Positions 1-8,507 of a stretch of 64,000 bases of DNA are shown here, piece by piece. Origin of the DNA: Oscillospiraceae bacterium (lineage in GTDB: Bacteria; Bacillota; Clostridia; Oscillospirales; Oscillospiraceae); assembly GCA_902802045.1 (NCBI GenBank), contig CADCKQ010000002.1, positions 332,632 to 396,631 of the forward strand, given 5' to 3'. Both the position numbers and the translations under genes were made by a program. Under the pieces are notes generated by a model, which was given only the letters and a program-made list of their open reading frames with translations, was not told the origin of the DNA and did not search any database. The first letter of the stretch is position 1. Every line of letters begins with the position of its first letter.

Positions 1-520
1 GAAGAAGCCTGTCGAAAAGAAGAGCTACGGTCCTGAGATAGATCCCATAATCGAAGAGGGCAACAAAGCCTTGAGTGAGATGGGAAGGCTTTACATGTCG
101 ATAAAGGACGACTCTGTCAAGGCCAAGATAAACGAGATCATCCATATTACGGACAAGATAGTCCAGGACGCCATAGCGGATCCTTCGGATGTTCCCAGGA
201 TAAAGAAGTTTTTAAACTATTATCTGCCCACCACAATCAAGCTTTTAAATGCCTATGACAGGATGGACAGTCAGGGGATCGAGGGCGAGAATCTCTCAAA
301 GACCAAGCAGAACATAAGCGAGATGCTCGACACGACTGTTGAGGCATACAAAAAGTATTTCGATTCTCTGTTTGAGAACCAGGCTCTCGATATAGAGACG
401 GATATAGAAGTCATGCAGAAGCTTCTCGCGCGCGAGGGTCTCGCGGGAGAGAAGGATTTCAACGTTAAATCCTCCTCAGACTCCTCTTCTGCAGCCGCCG
501 CAGCCACACAGACAAATTAA
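1..520 (+). CDS. xpaC: XpaC family protein (5' end outside window)
   Basis: The reading frame is open from the first bases of the window (frame of base 2), so the start lies upstream; a TTG at 71 is internal and not needed as a start. The visible 170 or so residues are helical and charged, ending in a Ser/Ala-rich tail. The body resembles the C-terminal part of XpaC (5-bromo-4-chloroindolyl phosphate hydrolysis protein), a family usually paired with TelA, and telA does follow 29 bases later. The biochemical role of XpaC is not established; the pair is linked by name to toxic-anion or envelope-stress tolerance. The assignment rests on the pairing as much as on the sequence. Confidence 0.75.
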   Translation, partial: KKPVEKKSYGPEIDPIIEEGNKALSEMGRLYMSIKDDSVKAKINEIIHITDKIVQDAIADPSDVPRIKKFLNYYLPTTIKLLNAYDRMDSQGIEGENLSKTKQNISEMLDTTVEAYKKYFDSLFENQALDIETDIEVMQKLLAREGLAGEKDFNVKSSSDSSSAAAAATQTN

Positions 521-549
521 ATATCGATAGATCAAGAAAGGGATAAACC

Positions 550-1722
550 ATGGACGAGAAAAAAGAAGTAAAAATACCCACTCTTACTCTTAACCCCAAT
601 GAGACCGAAGTCGCTGCAGCCCAGGCAGTGCAGGAACAGGTCGACGCTGTTGCGGAGGAAGTGAAGGAAACGGTTCCTGCTGAAAAGCTCGGTCTCGATT
701 CTCTCACTCCGGAAGAGCAGGCAGCTGTAATGGAATTCGTCGACAAGATCGATGTCCTGAACACCGAGCAGATCTTAAACTACGGCAGCAATGCCCAGAA
801 GAATATCGCTGATTTCTCCGAAAGCGCGCTCGAAACAGTCAAGACAAAGGATCTCGGCCAGGTCGGAGAAATGCTCGGAAATCTCGTCGTCGAGCTCAAG
901 GGCCTCAATTTCGACGAGGAAGAGAAAAAGGGTCTCCTCGGTCTTTTCAAAAAGACAAAGAAGGATATCAATTCCCTTAAAGCCCAGTACGACAAGGCAG
1001 AGGTCAATGTAGACAAGATAGTCGAGCAGCTGGAGCAGCATGAGGTGGTTCTGATGAAGGATGTCAGCCTCATGGACAGAATGTACGAGAAGAACCTTGA
1101 GTACCTGAAAGAGCTCTCCATGTACATCATAGCCGGCAAGCTCAAGATAGAGAAGCTCAGAAACGAGGAACTCCCGAAGTACCAGCAGAAGGCCAAGGAA
1201 TCCGGACTTCCCGAGGACGCTCAGGCGGCAAATGATTTTGCAAACATGATAGGCCGCTTTGAAAAGAAGGTCCACGATCTGGAACTTACCAGAATGGTAT
1301 CCATCCAGATGTCGCCGCAGATCAGGCTCATCCAGAACAACGACAACCTCATGGCTGAGAAGATCCGCTCCTCGATAGTAAACACCATCCCTCTGTGGAA
1401 GAGCCAGATGGTCCTCGCCCTTTCCATGGCACATTCGGATGCGGCCATGAAAGCCGAAAGAGAGGTCACGAACATGACAAACGCGCTGCTTGAGAAGAAC
1501 GCAGAGGATCTTCATCAGGGAACAGTATCTGTGGCTCAGGAGAGCGAGAAGGGCATAGTTTCTCTCGAGACCCTGAAGAAGACGAACCAGGAACTCATCA
1601 AGACCCTGGAGGAAGTCAGAAAGATCCAGGAAGACGGACGTACCGGCAGAGCCGCTGCAGAGGAAGAACTTGCGTCTATCGAGGCCGAGCTGAAAGCAAA
1701 GCTGCTTGAGATGAGAGGCTGA
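550..1722 (+). CDS. telA: TelA-like toxic anion resistance protein
   Basis: A 390-residue, almost wholly alpha-helical soluble protein with no signal peptide, typical of TelA/KlaA (tellurite or toxic anion resistance) in length and in its coiled-coil character. An acidic N-terminal region of about 60 residues is followed by long amphipathic helices rich in Lys, Glu and Leu. The start is ATG at 550 behind AAAGGGAT. It follows xpaC closely, the standard pairing in Bacillota. Family members have been linked to tellurite, bacteriocin and cell-wall antibiotic tolerance, but the mechanism is unknown. Confidence 0.88.
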   Translation: MDEKKEVKIPTLTLNPNETEVAAAQAVQEQVDAVAEEVKETVPAEKLGLDSLTPEEQAAVMEFVDKIDVLNTEQILNYGSNAQKNIADFSESALETVKTKDLGQVGEMLGNLVVELKGLNFDEEEKKGLLGLFKKTKKDINSLKAQYDKAEVNVDKIVEQLEQHEVVLMKDVSLMDRMYEKNLEYLKELSMYIIAGKLKIEKLRNEELPKYQQKAKESGLPEDAQAANDFANMIGRFEKKVHDLELTRMVSIQMSPQIRLIQNNDNLMAEKIRSSIVNTIPLWKSQMVLALSMAHSDAAMKAEREVTNMTNALLEKNAEDLHQGTVSVAQESEKGIVSLETLKKTNQELIKTLEEVRKIQEDGRTGRAAAEEELASIEAELKAKLLEMRG

Positions 1723-1723
1723 T

Positions 1724-1825
1724 ATGAAAGCATATATATTGCAGCACAAAACCAGCTGCGTAATATGCGGAGCGATCATCGTAGTCTCCACTATCCGCAA
1801 CTTGGTGTTTGGCCCTATTTTTTAA
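1724..1825 (+). CDS. possible 33-residue small protein after telA
   Basis: An ATG one base after the telA stop opens a frame of 33 codons ending in TAA just before the shared terminator. The peptide has a Cys-x2-Cys pair (residues 12 and 15) followed by a hydrophobic stretch that could span a membrane. No separate ribosome site is visible, so it would depend on translational coupling with telA. It may be real or chance; I do not recognise it. Confidence 0.2.
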   Translation: MKAYILQHKTSCVICGAIIVVSTIRNLVFGPIF

Positions 1826-1840
1826 TTCTGATCCACAACA

Positions 1841-1872
1841 AAAAAAAGAGCGGAAACTCCGCTCTTTTTTTA
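1841..1872. terminator. bidirectional terminator between telA and ybaK
   Basis: A-tract, 7-bp stem GAGCGGA/TCCGCTC with loop AAC, then a T-tract. It serves the converging xpaC-telA and ybaK transcripts. Confidence 0.85.
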
Positions 1873-1879
1873 TTTCTTT

Positions 1880-2350
1880 TTACTCGGGAAGCTTGCAGAC
1901 ATCTATCCATTCGATGGAATTCGAATATTTGAAAAGTTCGTCGAGTGTCAGTTCTATCGCGCTGTTTCCGCTGCCGACTGCAGGGAAAACCGTTTCGAAA
2001 CGCTTCAGACTCTCATCGCAGTAGACCTCAACATTGTCCTTGATCCCGAATGGGCAGACCCCGCCAACGGGATGGCCTATGAGATTCAACACATCCTCCG
2101 GAGAGAGCATTTTGGCTTTAAAATGGAATTTCTCCTTGAATTTGTGGTTGTCTATTCTCGCGTCTCCGGCGACCTCTATAAGCATTGCATGGTCTTCCTT
2201 GTAGAAAGAAAGCGTCTTGCAGATCCTGGCTCCTTCCACTCCGACCGCATGAGCTGCAAGCTCGACAGTTGCCGAGGACTCGTCAAACTCCATGACTTTG
2301 TCTTCCAAGCCAAGCTGTCTGAAATATTCGCGTCCTTCTTTTATAGACAT
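1880..2350 (-). CDS. YbaK/EbsC-type aminoacyl-tRNA deacylase
   Basis: At 156 residues this has the length and sequence of YbaK/EbsC proteins, which hydrolyse mischarged tRNA such as Cys-tRNA(Pro). Family marks visible are the conserved Lys in ICKTLSF (about residue 45) and the GHPVGGVCPFG loop (about 92-102) that shapes the substrate pocket. It is the last gene of the leftward operon, four bases after tyrS, a fitting place for a translation quality-control enzyme. Exact tRNA specificity cannot be read from the sequence. Confidence 0.9.
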   Translation of the reverse strand: MSIKEGREYFRQLGLEDKVMEFDESSATVELAAHAVGVEGARICKTLSFYKEDHAMLIEVAGDARIDNHKFKEKFHFKAKMLSPEDVLNLIGHPVGGVCPFGIKDNVEVYCDESLKRFETVFPAVGSGNSAIELTLDELFKYSNSIEWIDVCKLPE

Positions 2351-2354
2351 AACA

Positions 2355-3581
2355 TTATCCTTTCAAAACCGCTTTGTTGTAGTTTTTCTTGCCTCTTCTG
2401 AGCATTACTCCGGCTTTCAGCTCATCCTCGCCGAACTCTTTGTGAACATCGGTCACTTTCTCTTCGTTTGCAGTTATACCGCCCTGCTGTACATTCCTTC
2501 TCGCGTCGGAATTGTTTGTGCAGAGACCTGTCTTTACGAGGAGATTCAGTATTCCTATCTTTCCGTCCGTGAGATCTTCCGGACTGAGCTCAGTCGTCGG
2601 AATATGCTCAGAGTCGCCGCTTCCTCCGAACAGAGATCTGGCTGAGGCCTTGGCCTTGTCAGCCTCATCCTTTCCGTGGATCATGGAAGTGAGCTCATAG
2701 GCAAGTATCTCTTTGGCTTTGTTCAGATCGCTCCCCTCCCACTTGTCCATCTCGTCAATCTGCTCCAGCGGAAGGAAGGTAAGCATCCGGATGCACTTCA
2801 GGACGTCACCGTCATCCACATTTCTCCAGTACTGGTAGAAATCGTAAGGGGAGGTCTTGTTCGGGTCGAGCCAGACTGCGCCGGAAGCGGTCTTGCCCAT
2901 CTTTTTGCCCTCGCTGTTGAGGAGGAGGTTTATTGTCATCGCATGGGCGTCTTTGCCGAGTTTCTTTCTTATAAGCTCGGTCCCGGCAAGCATGTTGCTC
3001 CACTGGTCATTGCCGCCGAACTGCATATTGCAGCCGTTGTGCTGGAACATATAGTAGAAATCATACGCCTGCATGATCATATAGTTGAACTCAAAGAAGC
3101 TCAGTCCTCTCTCCCAGCGCTGCTTGTAGCACTCGGCTCTTAGCATGTTGTTGACCGAGAAGCAGGCTCCGACCTCTCTTAATAGCTCAATGTAATTCAG
3201 GTCCATAAGCCAGTCGGCGTTATTGAGCATGATGGCTTTTCCGTCTCCAAAATCGATGAACTTCTCCATCTGTTTTCTGAAGCACTCTGCGTTATGGTCG
3301 ATGTCTTCTCTTGTAAGCATCTTGCGCATATCCGTACGGCCTGAGGGATCTCCGATCATAGTTGTTCCCCCTCCGATAAGCGCTATGGGCTTGTTGCCTG
3401 CCATCTGCAGTCTCTTCATCAGACACAGGGCCATGAAATGGCCTACATGCAGGGAATCTGCAGTACAGTCAAAGCCTATATAGAAAGTTGCTCTGCCGTT
3501 GTTCACCATATTGCGGATCTGTTCTTCGTCCGTGACCTGCGCGATCAGTCCGCGCGCGGTTAATTCTTCGTAAACGCCCAT
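2355..3581 (-). CDS. tyrS: tyrosyl-tRNA synthetase
   Basis: A class I aminoacyl-tRNA synthetase of 408 residues that charges tRNA(Tyr). The HIGH-type motif is HVGH (residues 45-48), the tyrosine pocket is in YIGFDCTADSLH, and the KMSKS-type loop reads KKMGKT (about 232). The C-terminal 80 or so residues form an S4 RNA-binding domain. The gene begins immediately after recN. No T-box leader is present because it sits inside the operon, so Tyr-specific control at this point is unlikely. Confidence 0.97.
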   Translation of the reverse strand: MGVYEELTARGLIAQVTDEEQIRNMVNNGRATFYIGFDCTADSLHVGHFMALCLMKRLQMAGNKPIALIGGGTTMIGDPSGRTDMRKMLTREDIDHNAECFRKQMEKFIDFGDGKAIMLNNADWLMDLNYIELLREVGACFSVNNMLRAECYKQRWERGLSFFEFNYMIMQAYDFYYMFQHNGCNMQFGGNDQWSNMLAGTELIRKKLGKDAHAMTINLLLNSEGKKMGKTASGAVWLDPNKTSPYDFYQYWRNVDDGDVLKCIRMLTFLPLEQIDEMDKWEGSDLNKAKEILAYELTSMIHGKDEADKAKASARSLFGGSGDSEHIPTTELSPEDLTDGKIGILNLLVKTGLCTNNSDARRNVQQGGITANEEKVTDVHKEFGEDELKAGVMLRRGKKNYNKAVLKG

Positions 3582-5273
3582 TTATTGTTCTCCAGTCTTT
3601 TTGTTCTTGTATTCATAAGCTGCATCGAGCTGTTCGGATGCAGATGCAAGCGTTGTGAGTGTGATATTGTCTCCGCTGTAAAGCCTTGAAAGCTCGCTGA
3701 TCCTGCCGTCTCTCTCCAGTTCCTCCACTGCAGTATAGGTCCTGCCCGATCTCTCCTCTTTCCGGATCAGAAAATGGCAGTCCGCAAAGGCAGCTATCTG
3801 AGGAAGATGCGTGACACACATGACCTGCCTGTTCCTTGAGACATTGTAAAGCTTCTCTCCTACTCTCTGCGCGGCGATACCGGAAACTCCGCTGTCTATC
3901 TCGTCGAAGATCATAGTGGGAACAGGATCTTTTTCGGCAAAGACATTTTTAAGAGCGAGCATTATTCTGCTCAGCTCTCCTCCCGAGGCTATACGGCTGA
4001 TGCGCCCGGGCTCCATGCCTGCATTGGCGGACATCAGAAAACGGACTGTATCTTTGCCGTTTTCGGAAAAGCCTGTCTCATTCTCGACGCGGGTGAACTC
4101 TACCTCAAATCTTACGGAAGGCATGCTGAGATCTCTCAGTTCATTCACCACACGCTCTCTCAAGGACCTGACAGCGCTCTTTCTCCTGTTCGAAAGCTCT
4201 TCCGCCTTTTCCAGACATCTATTTGTCTGCTTCTCCAGATCCCTGTTCAGAAGAGCAAGGGTCTCATCCGAGTACTCGATATCTGAAAGCTTCTTACGCG
4301 ATTCCTCAAGCAGATCCGCAAGTCCCTGCTCATCTGTCCTGTATTTGCGCTCGAGCCTGTTTAAAAGGCTGAGTCTTGACTCGATCTCATTATATTCCTC
4401 AGGCGAGAAATCCAGAGCGGAGAGGAAGTCCCTCATTCTCTCGGAGGCATCGGAGAGAAGAAATCCCGCGTCTTCGAGCGCTTTTGATGCTTCTTCGAGC
4501 TCAGGAGCGATATCGGCAGCCTTTCTGGCAAAATATGAGGCGTTCTCCGCAAGCGAGATCGCACTCTCGTCAGCTTCACTCAACGCTAGAAGGCTTGAAT
4601 TTACCGACTCGGTGAGCTTTTCGGAGTTTTTGAGAAGACTGCGCCGAGCAAGGAGCGTATCTTCCTCCCCGGGTTCTATCCGGGCTGATTCCAATTCCTG
4701 AATACAGAATCTCAGGCTGTCCGCAAGTCTTTCTTTTTCGGCCTCATCCATTGAGAATCTTTCGATCTCTTTTTTCAGAGCTCTGTATTTGCCGTACTCC
4801 TCCCTGTATGCGGAAAGATCGCTTTCAAGCGAGGCAAAACGGTCAAGAAAGACGATATGGTTTGCCTCATCCATAAGCTGTCTTCCGTCATTCTGGCCGT
4901 GAACATCAATAAGCAGATTCCCGAGATCCCTCAGCTGCGCGGCTGTAACCGGGAGCCCGTTTACCCTGCAGCTGCTTTTTGAGTCCGGGGAGATCTTTCT
5001 CGAGATTATAAGCTCTTCATCGGAAGGAATATCATTTGCCTCAAGCCAGCTGTCAGCGATGCTGCCCCGGAAAACAGCCGTAACAAGCCCGTAAGGCGCA
5101 CCGGTCCTCACTATTTCACGGCTCACTCTGTCTCCGAGTATAGCGCCGATCGAATCTATGACAATGGATTTCCCGGCACCGGTCTCTCCGGTGAGCACAT
5201 TGAGTCCTTCCCTGAAGCTTATGTCCGCTCTCTCTATGACTGCTATATTTTCAATATGCAGCGATTCAAGCAT
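3582..5273 (-). CDS. recN: DNA repair protein RecN
   Basis: RecN is an SMC-like ATPase acting early in double-strand break repair. The 563-residue protein has the Walker A motif GETGAGKS (29-36), a central coiled coil (about 150-370), and C-terminal signature and Walker B elements (SGGELSR, then MIFDEIDSGVSG). The first base of its ATG overlaps the last base of the argR stop, and tyrS follows directly. The argR-recN order is standard in Bacillota. Confidence 0.97.
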   Translation of the reverse strand: MLESLHIENIAVIERADISFREGLNVLTGETGAGKSIVIDSIGAILGDRVSREIVRTGAPYGLVTAVFRGSIADSWLEANDIPSDEELIISRKISPDSKSSCRVNGLPVTAAQLRDLGNLLIDVHGQNDGRQLMDEANHIVFLDRFASLESDLSAYREEYGKYRALKKEIERFSMDEAEKERLADSLRFCIQELESARIEPGEEDTLLARRSLLKNSEKLTESVNSSLLALSEADESAISLAENASYFARKAADIAPELEEASKALEDAGFLLSDASERMRDFLSALDFSPEEYNEIESRLSLLNRLERKYRTDEQGLADLLEESRKKLSDIEYSDETLALLNRDLEKQTNRCLEKAEELSNRRKSAVRSLRERVVNELRDLSMPSVRFEVEFTRVENETGFSENGKDTVRFLMSANAGMEPGRISRIASGGELSRIMLALKNVFAEKDPVPTMIFDEIDSGVSGIAAQRVGEKLYNVSRNRQVMCVTHLPQIAAFADCHFLIRKEERSGRTYTAVEELERDGRISELSRLYSGDNITLTTLASASEQLDAAYEYKNKKTGEQ

Positions 5274-5725
5274 TATAACGTTATCTCCCGAAATCTGTAA
5301 TACAGCTTCTCAGCATCGGAGGCCGTGCGCATCGCTATAAACGCTGTGTCATCTCCGGCAACCGTTCCGACCATATTCTCGATATCCATGCTCTCCAGCG
5401 CGCTGCATGCGGCGGATGCCAGACCGGGCATTGTCTTGATTACGAACAGGTTTTGAGCAAAATCGAAGCCCGTAACACTCTTGTTGAGGATAGTCCTGAG
5501 TCTCTCATCGATATCGGAATTGATATCCGCCCTGTTCCTTACATAACGGTAAATACCGTTCGGGCTCAGTTCCTTGACAAGATGCAGATCCTTGATGTCT
5601 CTGGAAAGAGTGGCCTGAGTGCTTTTGATTCCTCTCTCTTCCAGAGCGTCCTGCAACTGCTTCTGGTTTTCAATATTCTGTTCCTCTATGATCCTTAAGA
5701 TCACATTCTGTCTTCCCGATTTCAT
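5273..5725 (-). CDS. argR: arginine repressor ArgR
   Basis: About 150 residues: an N-terminal winged helix (QNVILRIIEEQNI, then the recognition helix around STQATLSRDIKDL) and a C-terminal arginine-binding hexamerisation domain with GTVAGDDTAF. I place the start at the ATG at 5725 because GGAGGA lies 4-5 bases upstream; a GTG five codons earlier would run through that ribosome site. It represses arginine synthesis genes in response to arginine. No arg genes are present in the window. Confidence 0.95.
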   Translation of the reverse strand: MKSGRQNVILRIIEEQNIENQKQLQDALEERGIKSTQATLSRDIKDLHLVKELSPNGIYRYVRNRADINSDIDERLRTILNKSVTGFDFAQNLFVIKTMPGLASAACSALESMDIENMVGTVAGDDTAFIAMRTASDAEKLYYRFREITL

Positions 5726-5741
5726 ATTTCCTCCATGCACC

Positions 5742-6596
5742 TCACTGAAGCTTTTCTGCGACTATTTCAAAAAAGCTCCGCGCGGCAAAATCAACCAGAT
5801 ATATGCAGTGTCCGGATCTCCTGACCCTGATAATGTCTTCGCTCTGAAGATCATATATGCTGTTCCCGTCTATCGCAAGATACGCTTTTCTTGTATGCAG
5901 CTTCTGAGTTTTAACTGTCACTTCCCTGTTCTGAGTCAGAACATAAGTCTTTGCTCCCAGCGCGTGAGCGCAGATAGGCGTCAGAATGATATTCTCTGAC
6001 TCAGGTTCGACGATAGGCCCTCCTGCAGACATCGAATAGCCTGTGGAACCTGTGGGAGTCGCTATGACTATGCCGTCACCAGCATAATCGAGGACAGTGT
6101 TCTCGTCGCTCTTTGCGTTTATCCTTATCGTATCTCCGTAGCCGTGGATCACCGCGTCGTTTAAAGCCGAATCGGAATAGATGATCTTACCGTCTCTGAT
6201 CAGGTCGATATCTATGCACATGCGGCGGCTCAGTTTCTCCTCACCGCGTGCAGCTCTTATTATTTTATCGTTTAGTTCAGAGTCTTCAGGCTCGAGAGAA
6301 GCCATAAAGCCTTTGGTGCCCAGGTTTACACAGAGCAGCGGAAGGTCCTTGTATTTCAGATTTCTGGCGACCGCAAGAGTCGTACCGTCTCCGCCAACTA
6401 TTATTACAAGCGTTGTATCCCTCGGGAGATACGAGATATCCCGGGTCTCTATGCCTTCCGGGATCGCAGGCTCTACAGGGTCCGAAAATACGGGAAACAC
6501 CCCGACCGTGAAGCCGTTTTCTTCAAGTAAAGACCTGAGTTTCAATGTCAGTTCAAGCTCTGTATCTCTGTAAGGGTTCGGGCAAATCGCTATCAT
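5742..6596 (-). CDS. nadK: NAD kinase
   Basis: Phosphorylates NAD to NADP. The 284-residue protein has the family motifs GGDGTTL (about 76-82) and TGSTGYSMSAGGPI (about 180-193). The start is the ATG at 6596 preceded by GCGAGGT; the frame is open further upstream, but that would overlap tlyA. It sits between tlyA and argR in the common clostridial tlyA-nadK-argR-recN order. Confidence 0.96.
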   Translation of the reverse strand: MIAICPNPYRDTELELTLKLRSLLEENGFTVGVFPVFSDPVEPAIPEGIETRDISYLPRDTTLVIIVGGDGTTLAVARNLKYKDLPLLCVNLGTKGFMASLEPEDSELNDKIIRAARGEEKLSRRMCIDIDLIRDGKIIYSDSALNDAVIHGYGDTIRINAKSDENTVLDYAGDGIVIATPTGSTGYSMSAGGPIVEPESENIILTPICAHALGAKTYVLTQNREVTVKTQKLHTRKAYLAIDGNSIYDLQSEDIIRVRRSGHCIYLVDFAARSFFEIVAEKLQ

Positions 6597-6610
6597 GAAA
6601 TTTACCTCGC

Positions 6611-7411
6611 TTAAAGTTTTTTGTGTGACAAACCGACAAGTGCGGGAATATCGAATGTTATATCTTCTCCGGATGATTCTGCCTTTTTCATGTAACACAG
6701 ATATTCTATATTTCCCTCAGGGCCCTTTATGGGAGAATAATCGAGCCCTTCGACTCTGAGACCCTGCATTTTTGCAAAAGCACAGATGTCTTCTATGACA
6801 GAGATATGGACATTCGGGTCTCTTACAACGCCTTTTTTCCCCACCTGATCTCTGCCAGCCTCAAACTGAGGCTTAATTAAGCACACAATATCCCCACTTT
6901 CTGCGAGAAGCGGGATTATTGCCGGCAGAAGGAGCTTGACGGATATGAAAGACGCATCCGTAACCGCTATATCGACCGTTTCGGGAATAGTATCGCTGTT
7001 CAGATATCTGGCATTGGTGCGCTCTATATTAACGACTCTGGGGTCGTTTCTAAGAGTCCAGGCGAGCTGTCCGTAACCGACATCGACTGCATAGACCTTT
7101 TTTGCCCCGTTTTTCAAAAGGACATCAGTAAAACCGCCTGTCGATGCCCCGCAGTCGAGGCACACTTTATCTTTTGCGTCTATCGGAAAGACTTTGAGCG
7201 CTTTATCAAGCTTATAGCCCCCGCGGCTTACAAACGGACAGGCATTGCCCCGGACCTCTATCTCAGCGTCTTCAGGGACCTGCATTCCCGGTTTGTCGGC
7301 TTTCTGTCCGTTTACATACACGAGTCCGCTCATTACTGTAGTTTTGGCCTTTTCGCGGCTTTCCGCGAGGCCCTTCTCATAAACCAGAGTATCGAGTCTT
7401 GTCCTGGACAT
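6611..7411 (-). CDS. tlyA: TlyA family rRNA 2'-O-methyltransferase
   Basis: A 266-residue protein with an N-terminal S4 RNA-binding domain (about 1-60) and a C-terminal FtsJ-like Rossmann methyltransferase with the SAM motif DCGASTGGFTD (about 86-96). TlyA enzymes methylate 16S and 23S rRNA cytidines. Annotation as hemolysin A is historical. The start at 7411 has GGAG upstream and overlaps the ispA stop. Confidence 0.93.
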   Translation of the reverse strand: MSRTRLDTLVYEKGLAESREKAKTTVMSGLVYVNGQKADKPGMQVPEDAEIEVRGNACPFVSRGGYKLDKALKVFPIDAKDKVCLDCGASTGGFTDVLLKNGAKKVYAVDVGYGQLAWTLRNDPRVVNIERTNARYLNSDTIPETVDIAVTDASFISVKLLLPAIIPLLAESGDIVCLIKPQFEAGRDQVGKKGVVRDPNVHISVIEDICAFAKMQGLRVEGLDYSPIKGPEGNIEYLCYMKKAESSGEDITFDIPALVGLSHKKL

Positions 7412-7412
7412 C

Positions 7413-8279
7413 TCAGTTTCTCCGGAGCGCCAGAGAATCTGCAAAGCTCTCGAGATATTCGGTGTCCCTGAACACTCCTCTCAGCGCGGCTTTAGCTTTA
7501 TAGGTATAGACATCTATATACTCGTTGCATTTAGCTTCGCCGAGGATAGCCATATATGTATTTTTGTTTTCCGCCGCATCGGAACCGATTGGCTTTCCGA
7601 GCTCTTCTCTAGTGCTGACAACATCGAGAACATCATCTCTTATCTGAAAGGCAAGACCGAGGTTTTCACCGAAGCACCTCGCGCTTTCAAGCATCTGATC
7701 CGAACCGCCTGCACAGACTACTCCCATCATGCATGCAGCCATGATTATCTTTCCGGTCTTCAGGAGATTAAGTCTTGTAAGCTCTTCTGCCGTGAGAACA
7801 TTGTTCTCGGCTTTCATATCCAAATACTGTCCGCCGCACATACCGGTATAACCTGCGGCGTCTGCAAGTATTGCCCCGCATTTTGCTTTTGCAGCATTAT
7901 CAAGGCCGGAATTCAGCAGAACGGAAAAAGCCTTTGCCTGAAGCGCATCGCCTGCTAGTGTAGCGGTACACTCACCGTATACATTGTGATTGGTCGGTTT
8001 TCCGCGCCTCAGGTCATCATCATCCATGCAGGGCAGGTCATCGTGGATGAGGCTGTATGTGTGGATCATTTCAACAGCGCATGCCGCCGGGAGAGCATCC
8101 TCTGCTTTTCCGCCGGACAGGGTGCAGAACTCCATCGTGAGGATGGGTCTTATCCTTTTTCCGCCTGCAAGCAGACTGTATCTCATGGCTTCCCCGAGCT
8201 CTCTGTAAGGCTCTTCCGAAAGCTTTATGCTGTTTTCGAGATATTCTTCTATCAGCTCTTTAAAATCAGCTTCAGTCAT
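7413..8279 (-). CDS. ispA: polyprenyl synthase (geranyl/farnesyl diphosphate synthase)
   Basis: A 288-residue all-helical prenyl diphosphate synthase that condenses IPP with allylic diphosphates for undecaprenyl and quinone precursors. Both aspartate-rich motifs are visible: HDDLPCMDDDDLRRG (about 84-98) and FQIRDDVLDV (about 220-229). The ATG at 8279 overlaps the end of xseB, so the two are translationally coupled. The xseA-xseB-ispA order is typical. Chain length is inferred from the family. Confidence 0.94.
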   Translation of the reverse strand: MTEADFKELIEEYLENSIKLSEEPYRELGEAMRYSLLAGGKRIRPILTMEFCTLSGGKAEDALPAACAVEMIHTYSLIHDDLPCMDDDDLRRGKPTNHNVYGECTATLAGDALQAKAFSVLLNSGLDNAAKAKCGAILADAAGYTGMCGGQYLDMKAENNVLTAEELTRLNLLKTGKIIMAACMMGVVCAGGSDQMLESARCFGENLGLAFQIRDDVLDVVSTREELGKPIGSDAAENKNTYMAILGEAKCNEYIDVYTYKAKAALRGVFRDTEYLESFADSLALRRN

Positions 8280-8505
8280 TGCCGAATACCGTCTCCTCCG
8301 GTGCTCCGTCAGGGCCTTTAACAAGCTTTGCCACTTTCTGTTCTGCCTTGTCGAGAATTTCCGTGCAGTCCGAAACAAGGCCTGTTCCCTCTTCGAAAAG
8401 CCTGATCGACTCATCGAGCGGCAGGTCCCCGTTTTCAAGGTGTCTGACTATCTCCTCGAGCCTTGTGAGGGATTCCTCAAAGCTCTTCTTTTTCTCACTG
8501 CCCAT
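8272..8505 (-). CDS. xseB: exodeoxyribonuclease VII small subunit
   Basis: A 77-residue acidic helical hairpin matching XseB (FEESLTRLEEIVRHLENGDLPL, where the LE..V..LE pattern is typical), which caps the large subunit of this single-strand exonuclease. It lies between xseA and ispA. Confidence 0.94.
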   Translation of the reverse strand: MGSEKKKSFEESLTRLEEIVRHLENGDLPLDESIRLFEEGTGLVSDCTEILDKAEQKVAKLVKGPDGAPEETVFGND

Positions 8506-8507
8506 AT

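Noticed and set aside
775..1800. Long open frame antisense to telA
   Set aside because: It mirrors the codon bias of telA, has no ribosome site, and encodes no recognisable family.
3916..4701. Long plus-strand frame antisense to recN, very Ser-rich
   Set aside because: Ser/Arg-rich composition is that of a reverse-complement shadow; recN is clear on the other strand.
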